Shown: piece by piece, positions 26,127 through 34,433 of the stretch
How the letters are laid out: each line of letters starts with the position of its first letter
How positions within the stretch are numbered: the stretch's first letter is position 1
Assembly (NCBI GenBank): GCA_964447605.1
Contig: CAYUTA010000024.1
Span: 1-37,850, forward strand
Reading direction: 5' to 3'
Source: CAYUTA01 sp964447605
GTDB lineage: Bacteria; Bacillota; Clostridia; Christensenellales; CAG-138
DNA: 37,850 nucleotides
Notes under the pieces: model-generated
Told to the model about the DNA's origin: nothing
Seen by the model: only the letters and a program-made list of their open reading frames with translations
Database searches by the model: none
Position numbers and translations under genes: made by a program

Positions 26127-27641
26127 TTACCGGTAATCGTCCAGATTGAGCGTGACGGCGAATTCCTCCATGCGGTCGACAATCTCTTCGGATATCGCCA
26201 AGCTCTCATCGTTCACCCGTGAAGTGAGCACAACGCCCGGATCGAGCGTCACCTGCTCCACGACTTCTCCGGTCTTGCTGTTTCGTTTGACAACGGTCGT
26301 GGGATACGCCGTATACGGAATGATGGTCAGCGTCCCGGCCTCCCTCCATTCGCTCGGCGGAATGGTGGAGGATTCATAGACCCGCCACGCGTCGGTAAAC
26401 GGATCGCCGCGGTTTTCATGCTCCGCGTTTCCCTTGAACGAACAACCGCCAAACAGGCCCGGCGTCTCCACGCCGTCGAGCAGGAACAGGAAGCCGATCC
26501 CCTCCGAGCTCCCGCCCTGCGCGGCCGCAATACGCTCGGCGCGCTTCCATTCTTCCGGCAATGTCATATGCATGGTAAGCTTCGTGTCCGTGGGCGTGAA
26601 CGTGATGGATTCCACCGCGATTGCCACCCCAGACAGGTCGAGATCGCTGTTGTAATGCCGTACATACACAGTATCTGCGTCGTTATGCGCCCACTCCCTT
26701 ACATGCATCCGATGCGTGCCGGAAAGACGGATCGCCTGGTCCACCGCGCCCGTGGTTACGCCGGACTTATATGCCTCCGCGTCGATTGTCACCATGCCGA
26801 GATCGGCGCAAAACAGGGTGTCGGCGTCGTCCTTCGCCGGTACGTATTGGTATTCGTGGAACGACAGCTTCGCCTCCACGCTGCCGGTAAGCGGCGGCGC
26901 GTCATGCTTGCTTGCGGTTGCCTCGAACGTGAAGCGCACGTCGTTGCTTTTGAGGTACGCATACCAGAACGCGTCCGCCTCCGGATTGGTGGTAATCAGG
27001 TTTCCCGCATCATCGTGGGTTGGCCTGAGCGTCCCGTCGCCCAGTTCGCCGACGTATGCCTTCGCCTCGCCGGTCAGGGCCGGGTTGAGCACGCCGTACC
27101 ATTCCTCCCCGCCCGGCATGGTCAGCGTCATGTTGCCTTCCGTCCATTCGCCGTTGGGCGCCCAGGTGTCGCCGCCCGTGTAGTGGTCGAGCAAAAACTT
27201 GCCGGACGTGCCGGTGAACCAGCCGGTGATGAACACGGAGTCGCCCGTATAGGCCACCTCGTCGAGCCGCACGCCGAACCCGTCGGCAAGCGCCTGCGCC
27301 CGTTTATCCGCGCCGACCTCGGTGATCACCACGGATACGGGCTTGCCGTTTCCCGCCTTGTGGATCAAGGCGTCGATGGTGGGCTCCTTGGTGCGGCTTT
27401 GACTTTCCTGCCCCAGATAATCCGTTGTGCTGAACCATTGGGAAAGCCAGCCGCCCACCGCCGCCCGGGCCGATGGAATGGTCAAAATGGTCATTGCCGC
27501 AACCAGCAGCGCACAGATCGCAACGGCCAGCGCGCGCCGTGCCGCGCCTTGATGTTTTCTCGATTTGCAAACGCGCTTCACGCGCGCGTCGTCTACCAAA
27601 TTCTGCATAACAGCCTCCTTGAACAATTCTCTCTGTGTCAT
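26127..27641 (-). CDS. Anti-sigma factor-like membrane protein with large exported domain
   Basis: This encodes 504 residues. Its ATG at 27641 overlaps the sigma factor stop (AATGA), so the two are translationally coupled. Residues 1-36 are a basic cytoplasmic segment (MTQRELFKEAVMQNLVDDAR), followed by one membrane span (LAVAICALLVAAMTILTIP). About 440 exported residues follow, containing WYGVLNPALTGEAKAYVGEL and many beta-type segments. The topology and coupling match sigma-regulator proteins of the DUF4179 kind that partner ECF sigma factors in Clostridia, but the family name is from memory. The short N-terminus would hold the sigma factor until the exported domain senses a signal. Confidence 0.75.
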   Translation of the reverse strand: MTQRELFKEAVMQNLVDDARVKRVCKSRKHQGAARRALAVAICALLVAAMTILTIPSARAAVGGWLSQWFSTTDYLGQESQSRTKEPTIDALIHKAGNGKPVSVVITEVGADKRAQALADGFGVRLDEVAYTGDSVFITGWFTGTSGKFLLDHYTGGDTWAPNGEWTEGNMTLTMPGGEEWYGVLNPALTGEAKAYVGELGDGTLRPTHDDAGNLITTNPEADAFWYAYLKSNDVRFTFEATASKHDAPPLTGSVEAKLSFHEYQYVPAKDDADTLFCADLGMVTIDAEAYKSGVTTGAVDQAIRLSGTHRMHVREWAHNDADTVYVRHYNSDLDLSGVAIAVESITFTPTDTKLTMHMTLPEEWKRAERIAAAQGGSSEGIGFLFLLDGVETPGLFGGCSFKGNAEHENRGDPFTDAWRVYESSTIPPSEWREAGTLTIIPYTAYPTTVVKRNSKTGEVVEQVTLDPGVVLTSRVNDESLAISEEIVDRMEEFAVTLNLDDYR

Positions 27642-28147
27642 TGCTCCGAAGCTCCTTTCTGCTGTGTCCGAATCCTTGTACGGGTGCGGGAAAGCCGCAG
27701 TTTCACGGCGTTTTCCGAAATACCGAGCGTGTGCGCAATTTCCCTGACCGGCAGATCGAAGCCATAATGGAGCACGAACGCCTGATAGGATAGCAGCGGT
27801 TCCGTTTTCACGGCTTCCCAAACGTCGGACGCCGTAAGCTTTATCAGCACCCGTTCCTCCAGCGGCGCGTCCGTGTCCGGCAGCGTTTCTTCCAGCGACG
27901 CTTCCCGCTCGCGCTGCCGGCCGATGTTGCGGTAGCGCCTTGCAAGCTCGCTTTTTGCAATCGCCGTCAGATAGCGGATGGGCTCGTTTGGCCGCAGCAG
28001 CGCCGTCCGCTCATAGAACCTGCGCCACGTTTCCTGAAATACATCCTCCATATCCGCGGCCGAGCGGATGCGTACGACAATGTATTTCTTCACCTGCGCC
28101 GAAGCTTCCTCGTAGACCCTGTCAAAATAGGCGTCCCTTGATTCCAT
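27638..28147 (-). CDS. ECF-type RNA polymerase sigma factor
   Basis: This encodes 169 residues from the ATG at 28147 (AAAGAGGTACGAC upstream). Region 2 is seen in YIVVRIRSAADMEDVFQETW then RRFYERTALL, and region 4 in LSYQAFVLHYGFDLPVREIA then HTLGISENAVKLRLSRTRTR. It has no region 3, as expected for ECF factors. It directs transcription of a small regulon after release from its anti-sigma partner, encoded immediately downstream with a 4-base overlap. Upstream on the same strand TTGACA (complement of 28203-28208) may be a -35 element for the operon, though the matching -10 is unclear. Confidence 0.9.
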   Translation of the reverse strand: MESRDAYFDRVYEEASAQVKKYIVVRIRSAADMEDVFQETWRRFYERTALLRPNEPIRYLTAIAKSELARRYRNIGRQREREASLEETLPDTDAPLEERVLIKLTASDVWEAVKTEPLLSYQAFVLHYGFDLPVREIAHTLGISENAVKLRLSRTRTRIRTQQKGASEQ

Positions 28148-28295
28148 GTCGTACCTCTTTTCAACCGGTTTGTACTATATGAGTATCATAACCCGTAAAA
28201 GGTGTCAAAACCGTTTTGATCAAAAGGTTTTGTCACCCTCTGTCGGCCTGCATGCAAAAGATAGGAAAGCGCTTTTCGCGGGCGGCAACGTCTGC

Positions 28296-28301
28296 TATAA
28301 T
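28296..28301 (+). promoter_or_regulatory. Extended -10 element for the lipoprotein gene
   Basis: TGCTATAAT with TATAAT at 28296-28301, divergent from the ECF sigma operon; no strong -35 is seen. The same extended -10 occurs before dnaX. Confidence 0.5.
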
Positions 28302-28408
28302 AGGCGAAGGAACCGTTGCCCGGACGGGGCCGCCCGGCTCCAGGGCGCCGCGCGCCGCGGCGTGCAGGAGGGGGAACATCCTCCGCGCGACAGGAAAGGA
28401 ACTGCAAG

Positions 28409-29785
28409 ATGAGAATGTCTTCTGTTTCCATTGCGCTTATCGCAGCGCTGCTTTTATCCGCTTGCGCGGCGGGCGCGGGCAACGCCCCGCGGTGTGCGTC
28501 CGCGCCGGAGCAGGCGGCTGTTTGGGTGCAAACGCCCGAACCCGCCGCACAGCCCGCCCCTTCGGTGCAGAGGATTTCCGCCATGCTGCCCGTGCTGGAT
28601 TCTCTCGTGCGCGCGCTGGGGATCGAGGGCGAGTCGGCCTATGCCCCGGACAACGCGGAATTTTTCTGGACAACGCTGTACCTGACGGGCGTAAACTGGG
28701 GGCATACCCATCCCCTGGCGCGGCAGGAGGACGGAGCGGCCGTTGTGCCCGCCCAGACCATGCAGGAGTTTGCCGGCGCCGCCTTTTTCGATTGCAGCCC
28801 GCCCCTGCCCGCCATACCGGAGAGCCTTGCGCAGAGCGTCTTTTATGACGAGGCGCTCGGCGCGTACCGCCTTGCACCCTCGGATATGGGCGAAACGACC
28901 GTGCGGATCGACCGCTATACGCTTGAGCCGGGCGGCGGCGCGGTGGTTTACGCGGGGTTATACGCAGGCGACGGGCAGCTTGGCCAACTGCGGTTTGTGC
29001 TCGCGGACAACCCCGTAACCGGCGCACGCTATCCTTACGGCGTGACGGCCGCCGAAAATCCGCGCGTGCACGAAGCGGCCTGGCGGCAGCTTCCCGAAGG
29101 CGGCGGACAGATGGACCTGGACGGCGACGGCGCGCCGGAAACCGTGGAGCTTGCCGTGCGGCAGTACGATGCGGCGGAGCTGACCGTGCGCTGCGGCGGA
29201 ACGACGTATACCGACACGTTCGATTACTTCTACAACCCGCAGCTGTTCTTTGCCGATACCAGGACCGGCGACGGCGGCGTGGAGCTGTATCTTTGCGGCG
29301 ACATGGCCTCGGAGGATTATGTGACCTATGTCTACCGCATTGTGGATGGACAGGTGCAAAAAACCAGCCTTTGGGGCCATGTGGAGTATGCCGACGGCCA
29401 GGGCCGCGTACGGATGGAAACATGGATCGATGTGCTGGGCAGCTGGAGCGCCGCGTGCTGGTATGCGCTGTCGGATGGCTTCACGTTTGAGCGCGCGTCG
29501 GACTACGCCGTTTACCAATACCCCGGCATGCGCGGCGACCGCGGGCTTATAATCGGGCGCGCGGGTCTGCCCGCCGTAACCGCTGAAGAGGGCGAGCCGG
29601 CGGAGCTGGCTGCCTCCACCCGGCTGCTGCCCGTTGCAACGGACTGTTTAAGCTACGTCGTCTGCGAGCTGGACAGCGGCGAAACCGTGCGCATCGAGGT
29701 GACGCCGATGGAGGACGTCTGGGAATGGCGCATCGGCGGCGTGCCGGAGACGGATTGGTTTGGCGAAGTGCTGTACTCCGGGTAA
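28409..29785 (+). CDS. Predicted lipoprotein of unknown function
   Basis: This encodes 458 residues from the ATG at 28409 after AAAGGAACTGCAAG. It begins with a lipoprotein signal (VSIALIAALLLSACAAG; lipobox cysteine near residue 18) and a Pro/Ala/Gln-rich linker. The middle contains an FG-GAP/EF-hand-like MDLDGDGAPETVELAV, a pattern common in exported beta-propeller-like or VCBS proteins. Later segments (TYTDTFDYFYNPQLFFAD, LYLCGDMASEDYVTYVYRIV) suggest a beta-rich fold. I do not recognise the family. It is divergent from the ECF sigma operon and could belong to its regulon or sense the same envelope signal. Confidence 0.75.
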   Translation: MRMSSVSIALIAALLLSACAAGAGNAPRCASAPEQAAVWVQTPEPAAQPAPSVQRISAMLPVLDSLVRALGIEGESAYAPDNAEFFWTTLYLTGVNWGHTHPLARQEDGAAVVPAQTMQEFAGAAFFDCSPPLPAIPESLAQSVFYDEALGAYRLAPSDMGETTVRIDRYTLEPGGGAVVYAGLYAGDGQLGQLRFVLADNPVTGARYPYGVTAAENPRVHEAAWRQLPEGGGQMDLDGDGAPETVELAVRQYDAAELTVRCGGTTYTDTFDYFYNPQLFFADTRTGDGGVELYLCGDMASEDYVTYVYRIVDGQVQKTSLWGHVEYADGQGRVRMETWIDVLGSWSAACWYALSDGFTFERASDYAVYQYPGMRGDRGLIIGRAGLPAVTAEEGEPAELAASTRLLPVATDCLSYVVCELDSGETVRIEVTPMEDVWEWRIGGVPETDWFGEVLYSG

Positions 29786-30224
29786 GCGGCGCATGTTTCC
29801 CGCGCGACGGCATACCCGTGTGCGCTTGCAGGGAGGGTTCCGTGTCAAGCCGGGCAGGGGCCCGTCGGCAATAGGTGTTTGGGGCGCGGTGCTCACGGTC
29901 ATATTCGGCGTGTTCCGGACCATTATGACCGTTTCCATGCATGCGCCCGCATTCTTCCCCGCGTTCGGCGTGCTGTTCGTCATCACGGGCGTGATGATCG
30001 GCGTATACCACTACAAAAATGCGACGGGTAAAAACCGCTGTTCGGTGTTTGACATTACAGAAGACGGCGAGGAGCCGGACCCATGGCAGCCGCGGGGAAA
30101 TGCGCCTTGTACGGGCGCAGCGTACGCCGGACGCCGGCTTTGCAGGAGCGCCTTTGTTCGCCGGAAAACGCGCCCACGGGCCACGGCGTTTCCGGCCATC
30201 AGGAATCGAGGAGGAACCCAATGA
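29760..30224 (+). CDS. Small two-span membrane protein, start uncertain and perhaps decayed
   Basis: The open frame of 154 residues overlaps the lipoprotein end by 26 bases and the ychF start by 4. Only the centre looks like a protein: GVWGAVLTVIFGVFRTIMTV, then APAFFPAFGVLFVITGVMIG, then YHYKNATGKNRCSVFDITED and GEEPDPW. I recall this pattern from small Clostridial membrane proteins that often have an N-terminal zinc ribbon. Here the expected ribbon is absent, the N-terminus is arginine-rich, and the tail after PDPW is unlike the family. The real gene may be a truncated remnant covering about 29870-30085. Confidence 0.45.
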   Translation: MAKCCTPGKRRMFPARRHTRVRLQGGFRVKPGRGPSAIGVWGAVLTVIFGVFRTIMTVSMHAPAFFPAFGVLFVITGVMIGVYHYKNATGKNRCSVFDITEDGEEPDPWQPRGNAPCTGAAYAGRRLCRSAFVRRKTRPRATAFPAIRNRGGTQ

Positions 30225-31312
30225 AATTAGGTGTCATCGGCTTGCCCAACGTAGGCAAGAGCACGCTGTTCAACGCGATTACGCAGGCGGGCGCGCAGGC
30301 GGCCAACTACCCGTTTTGCACCATCGAGCCCAACGTGGGCGTGGTGGCCGTGCCGGACGGTCGGCTCGACGTACTGGCAAAGATGTATCACCCGGAAAAG
30401 TATACGCCCACAACCATCGAGTTTGTGGATATCGCGGGCCTTGTGCGCGGGGCAAGCCGGGGCGAGGGCCTGGGCAACAGGTTCCTTTCGCATATCCGCG
30501 AGGTGGACGCGGTGGTGCACGTGGTGCGCTGCTTTGCCGATGAAAACGTGGTGCACGTCGACGGCAGCGTCGACCCGGTGCGCGACGTTGAAACCATCGG
30601 ACTGGAGCTGGTGTTTGCGGATCTCGAAACGGTGGAAAAGCGCATGGAGCGCACGCGCAAGCTGCAAAAAGGCGGCGATCAAAAGCTGCTGGCCGAGTTG
30701 GGCCTGCTCGCGCGCGTCAAGGCGCATCTGGAACGCGGCGGGCCTGTGCGCAGCATGGAGCTTGGCGACGGGGAGCGCGAGACTGTGCGCGGCATGTTCC
30801 TTTTAACCGGCAAGCCGGTGATCTATGTGGCCAACGTGGCCGAGGACGGCCTGGGCGGCGCGCCGGACGTTTCCGTGCGCGCGCTGTACGGGCTGGCAGC
30901 GTCCGAGGGCGCAGAGGCCATCACCGTGTGCGCCAGGCTCGAGGAGGAGATTTCCGAGTTGCCGCAAGAGGAGAAGCAGGCGTTCCTGGCCGAAATGGGA
31001 ATCGCCGAATCCGGCCTCGACCAACTGGTCAGGGCGTGCTACCGGCTGCTGGGGCTCATTAGCTTTTTGACCGCCGGGCCGAAGGAGGTGCGCGCGTGGA
31101 CGATCCGGCGCGGCGACAGGGCGCCGCAGGCGGCGGGCGTGATTCACACGGACTTTGAGCGCGGGTTCATCCGCGCGGAGATCGTGCCGTATGAAACGCT
31201 CGCGGCACTCGGCAGCATGGCCGCGTGCAAGGAAAAGGGGCTCGTGCGCAGCGAGGGCAGGGATTACGTCATGCAGGACGGCGACGTGACGCTGTTCCGC
31301 TTCCACGTATGA
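30221..31312 (+). CDS. ychF: Redox-regulated ATPase/GTPase YchF
   Basis: This encodes 363 residues from the ATG at 30221 after GAGGAGGAACCCA; a longer in-frame start at 30083 is not family-like. The Obg-family P-loop GLPNVGKST is at residues 7-15. Switch region YPFCTIEPNVGVVAVPDGRL and DxAG motif FVDIAGLVRGASRGEGLGN follow. The usual NKxD is replaced by VANVAED, in line with YchF favouring ATP. A coiled-coil insertion and C-terminal TGS domain end the protein (RGDRAPQAAGVIHTDFERGF, DVTLFRFHV). YchF binds ribosomes and influences translation and stress responses. Length is normal. Confidence 0.95.
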   Translation: MKLGVIGLPNVGKSTLFNAITQAGAQAANYPFCTIEPNVGVVAVPDGRLDVLAKMYHPEKYTPTTIEFVDIAGLVRGASRGEGLGNRFLSHIREVDAVVHVVRCFADENVVHVDGSVDPVRDVETIGLELVFADLETVEKRMERTRKLQKGGDQKLLAELGLLARVKAHLERGGPVRSMELGDGERETVRGMFLLTGKPVIYVANVAEDGLGGAPDVSVRALYGLAASEGAEAITVCARLEEEISELPQEEKQAFLAEMGIAESGLDQLVRACYRLLGLISFLTAGPKEVRAWTIRRGDRAPQAAGVIHTDFERGFIRAEIVPYETLAALGSMAACKEKGLVRSEGRDYVMQDGDVTLFRFHV

Positions 31313-31491
31313 GGTTCCCCCCTGTGTTGTATTGCTTTTATGCGCAACCGCAGGGCATGCGGCATACGGTGCGCGGGCCGCGGAATCGGCCGCAGGGCCG
31401 CCATGCCGTTGTGTTGCGGTCGAAGGCACGCTTCGGCTGAAATCATGCCGTCTCCGCGCATGCGGCGGCAAACCGACGAAGGGAGCGCGCA

Positions 31492-32847
31492 ATGAAAAAA
31501 CTGCGCAGGGGCGTCCGGCCCATCCAGGTCCTTCCGCTGAGTTTCCTGATTATCATCGGCGTGGGCACGCTGCTGCTGATGTTGCCGCAGGCAACGGCGG
31601 ACGGCGTGCGGCTGCCGTTTGACGACGCGCTGTTTACAGCCACGTCCGCATCGTGCGTAACGGGGTTGATCGTGCGCGACACGGGCACGTTTTTTTCGCC
31701 GTTTGGCCAGGCGGTCATTCTGCTGCTGATCCAGGTCGGCGGGCTGGGCTTTATGACGATGGCGACCGTGCTGTTCATGCTCATGGGCAAGCGCATCTCT
31801 TTAAACGAGCGCATGGCGCTGGCCGAAGGCCTGGGCGAAAGCCGCCTGCAGGGCATCGTGCGGCTGTGCAGGAGCGTGGTCGCGGTCACGGCCGTGTGCG
31901 AGCTGACCGGAGCGGCGCTTCTCGCGGTGCGGTTCGTGCCGCAGTTCGGCGCGGCAAAAGGCGCGTGGGTGAGCGTTTTTACAAGCGTCTCCGCCTTTTG
32001 CAACGCGGGTTTCGACCTGATGGGCAACTATGCGTCGTTTACCAATTATGCAAACGATCCCTATGTGCTGCTGGTGATTTCACTGCTGATTATCACCGGC
32101 GGCCTTGGGTTTGGCGTGGTGCTCTCCCTTTTAAATGCAAAGCGTTTTTCCAGGCTGAAGCTGCACGCCAAGCTTGTGGTCGTGGGTACGGCGTGCCTGC
32201 TGGCCGTGGGCATGGCGGCTTTTTTCGCGCTCGAATACCATAACCCTGAAACGCTTGGCGGCATGCCGCTTTGGCAAAAGCTCGTCAACGCGCTGTTCCA
32301 GTCCGTCACGCTGCGCACGGCCGGCTTTAACGCCATCGACCAGCTTGCCATGCTCGATGCGTCCAAGGGAGTCGGCATTCTTTTGATGCTCTTTGGCGGC
32401 GCGCCCGCGGGCACGGCGGGCGGTCTGAAGATCACCACAATGATTACGCTGGCGCTCTACGTGCGCGCGTATGTGCGCGGCAAGGCGGAAACGACGGCTT
32501 ACGGCCGTACCATCCCGCGCGAGCAGCTCCGCCGGGCAATCACGCTGTTTTTCTGCGGCGTCAGCTACCTGCTGACGATGACCATCGTCATTTCCGCGGC
32601 GGAAACCGGCCGGGCGGCCGGTGCGTTCGGCATCTGGAACCAGCTGTATGAGGCCACGTCCGCGCTGTGCACGGTCGGCGTATCCGCCGGCGTAACGGCG
32701 CAGGCGAGCGTGTTTACGCGGATGATGCTGGCCAGCATGATGTATGTCGGCCGGGTCGGGCTTCTGACCGTGGCTATGGCGCTGACCGACAGCGGCCATC
32801 CGGAAGCAATCATCCGGTACCCGGAGGAAAGCGTCATGATCGGCTGA
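31492..32847 (+). CDS. ktrB: Ktr/Trk-family potassium uptake channel subunit
   Basis: This encodes 451 residues from the ATG at 31492 (AAGGGAGCGCGCA upstream). It is the membrane subunit that conducts K+ (or Na+-coupled K+) and is gated by KtrA. Four pore-loop signatures are seen: LFTATSASCVTGLIV, VSAFCNAGFDLMGNY, SVTLRTAGFNAIDQ and ALCTVGVSAGVTAQ. The third-domain gating segment GGAPAGTAGGLKITT is also present. The C-terminal ALTDSGHPEAIIRYPEESVM is typical of KtrB. It is followed after 218 bases by the regulatory subunit; the gap is longer than usual for a ktrAB pair. Confidence 0.92.
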   Translation: MKKLRRGVRPIQVLPLSFLIIIGVGTLLLMLPQATADGVRLPFDDALFTATSASCVTGLIVRDTGTFFSPFGQAVILLLIQVGGLGFMTMATVLFMLMGKRISLNERMALAEGLGESRLQGIVRLCRSVVAVTAVCELTGAALLAVRFVPQFGAAKGAWVSVFTSVSAFCNAGFDLMGNYASFTNYANDPYVLLVISLLIITGGLGFGVVLSLLNAKRFSRLKLHAKLVVVGTACLLAVGMAAFFALEYHNPETLGGMPLWQKLVNALFQSVTLRTAGFNAIDQLAMLDASKGVGILLMLFGGAPAGTAGGLKITTMITLALYVRAYVRGKAETTAYGRTIPREQLRRAITLFFCGVSYLLTMTIVISAAETGRAAGAFGIWNQLYEATSALCTVGVSAGVTAQASVFTRMMLASMMYVGRVGLLTVAMALTDSGHPEAIIRYPEESVMIG

Positions 32848-33065
32848 ACAACAAAAAACAGGGCCCTTTTTAAAGGGGTAACCGTGTTCCCTTCCCCCGC
32901 GGGGTCCCGGCCGGCGAAGCGCACAGGGACTCCATCGGTTAAGGGCCGAGGCTCTGAACAATCCCGGCGCTATTGGGGGCTGATGCGCGCGCAGCGCATG
33001 GAATCGTGCCGTTAGCGGCGCGTATATAGGCCCGCGTAGGGCAAAGCAGAAAGGAAATCGAAGCG

Positions 33066-33710
33066 ATGCAGAAAAATTTCATGGTGATCGGACTCGGGCG
33101 CTTTGGCATCAGCACGGCAAGGATGTTGTTCCGGCTCGGCCACGAGGTGCTTGCCGTGGACAAACGCGGCGATCGCGTCAACAGCATTAAGGACGACGTG
33201 ACGCACGCCGTCCAGGCGGATACCACCGACGAGCATGTGGTGGCGCAGCTTGGCGTGGGCAATTTCGACTGCGTGGTCGTCTGCATCGGCGATGATATCC
33301 GCGCCTCCACGCTGACCACCGTGCTCTGCCGCGAAAAGGGCGCAAAGCGCATCATCTGCAAGGCACAGGATGATTTGCATAAGTTGCTGCTGCTCAAGAC
33401 CGGCGCGGACTCGGTCGTGATGCCGGAGCTGGACGGGGGCGCGCGGCTGGCGCGTTCGCTTGTCGCGCAGGGTGTGCTCGACTCGCTCGATCTGTCCGAG
33501 GAATACAGCCTCAATGAGATCCTCGTGCCGGAGACCTGGGTCGGTAAAACGCTGGCGGGGCTTGACGCGCGGAATCAATACGGCATGACGATTGTGGCCA
33601 TCCGGCGCGAGGGCAACCTCCACATCAACATCGATCCCAACGCGCCGTTTTCGCCCGGCGACACGCTCTATGCCATCGGCAGCAACAAGGCGTTTGAGGA
33701 TTTGCAATAG
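33066..33710 (+). CDS. ktrA: Potassium channel regulatory subunit (RCK/TrkA-N protein)
   Basis: This encodes 214 residues from the ATG at 33066 after AAAGGAAATCGAAGCG. The RCK Rossmann motif GLGRFG lies at residues 9-14 (FMVIGLGRFGISTARMLF). The acidic residue binding nucleotide ribose is in VLAVDKRGDRVNSI, and HAVQADTTDEHVVAQLG follows. A TrkA-C domain occupies the last 75 residues (FSPGDTLYAIGSNKAFEDLQ). It forms an octameric ring that opens KtrB in response to ATP/ADP and, in relatives, c-di-AMP binding to the C-terminal domain. Length is typical of KtrA. Confidence 0.92.
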   Translation: MQKNFMVIGLGRFGISTARMLFRLGHEVLAVDKRGDRVNSIKDDVTHAVQADTTDEHVVAQLGVGNFDCVVVCIGDDIRASTLTTVLCREKGAKRIICKAQDDLHKLLLLKTGADSVVMPELDGGARLARSLVAQGVLDSLDLSEEYSLNEILVPETWVGKTLAGLDARNQYGMTIVAIRREGNLHINIDPNAPFSPGDTLYAIGSNKAFEDLQ

Positions 33711-33839
33711 GCGCTTTTTTGAAAAGCCTCCCCGCGCTATCCTGCGCGGAGCCGGCCCGCCCAAAAGGTATGATGCGGATCGCTTCCCCGCCCGCGCACG
33801 GCGCGGCAAGGACGGCAGACGGCTTTCAATCATGGTCAA

Positions 33840-33888
33840 GGACGACATGCGCATGTCCGCCGCCCATACTTTGCGCATTTTGTCGTCC
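33840..33888. other. Long bulged hairpin between ktrA and mrnC
   Basis: GGACGACATGCGCA at the left pairs with TGCGCATTTTGTCGTCC at the right (33840-33888), leaving a two-base bulge and an 18-base loop. It lies in the 297-base gap and is not followed by a T-run. It may be an RNA structure or repeat module. Confidence 0.5.
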
Positions 33889-33895
33889 GGGAACC

Positions 33896-33948
33896 CCTGG
33901 GCGGGAGGCAGCATGCGGCTGCATTGTTAAAATAACGTTTTTTAACAG
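33896..33948 (+). repeat. Family A repeat, partial copy A4 with hairpin
   Basis: GGGCGGGAGGCAGCATGCGG (33899-33918) matches the third module of copies A1-A3. It is followed by TGTTAAAA (33925-33932) pairing with TTTTAACA (33940-33947), the counterpart of the A1 end hairpin. The hairpin could act as a terminator for ktrA. Confidence 0.65.
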
Positions 33949-34007
33949 ACCGGCGCCCTCCCGCGCCATCTTGCGCAAAGGCTTTCCACCCGTTAGAATA
34001 AGAGCAT

Positions 34008-34430
34008 ATGAGCATTCGAACACAAATCGCCGCCGCGTGGGACAGCGCGGCCACACGCAACGCAAAGCAGGCCGCGCCGCTGACGCTGGCATATGTCGGC
34101 GATACGGTTTATGATCTGTATGTGCGCACGCGCCTGCTCGATACACTCGACGCAACGCCGCATACGCTGCACATGACCGCCGCAAAGCTCGTGTGCGCGG
34201 CCGGACAGGCCGCCGCGTTCCGCCGCGTTGAGACCATGCTGACGGATGAGGAGCGAACCGTCTACAAGCGCGGACGCAACGCCCATAGCGGCACGCTGCC
34301 CAGAAACGCCAGCGTTGCAGATTACCACACGGCCAGCGGCTTCGAGGCGCTCATCGGCTGGCTGTACCTGAGCGGACAGGACGCGCGCATGACGCAGCTG
34401 ATGCGCCGCGCGCTTTCACAGGAGGATTGA
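34008..34430 (+). CDS. mrnC: Mini-ribonuclease III
   Basis: This encodes 140 residues from the ATG at 34008, with a weak AAGAGC site. It contains the RNase III catalytic domain only: LAYVGDTVYDLYVRTRLL (catalytic D32) and ASGFEALIGWLYLSGQDAR (second acidic site). The segment RGRNAHSGTLPRNASVADYH is typical of Mini-III. The enzyme, a dimer without a dsRNA-binding domain, matures 23S rRNA ends in Firmicutes. It is followed after three bases by rlmB, the next enzyme of 23S rRNA maturation, and then by sigH, matching the Bacillus order mrnC-rlmB-sigH (yacP is absent here). Confidence 0.93.
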   Translation: MSIRTQIAAAWDSAATRNAKQAAPLTLAYVGDTVYDLYVRTRLLDTLDATPHTLHMTAAKLVCAAGQAAAFRRVETMLTDEERTVYKRGRNAHSGTLPRNASVADYHTASGFEALIGWLYLSGQDARMTQLMRRALSQED

Positions 34431-34433
34431 CAT

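Noticed and set aside
26418..27767. 449-codon plus-strand frame opposite the anti-sigma gene
   Set aside because: Antisense shadow without start signals or motifs.
32850..32880. AGGGCCCT palindrome flanked by A and T runs after ktrB
   Set aside because: The palindrome has no loop bases, so a stable terminator hairpin is doubtful.
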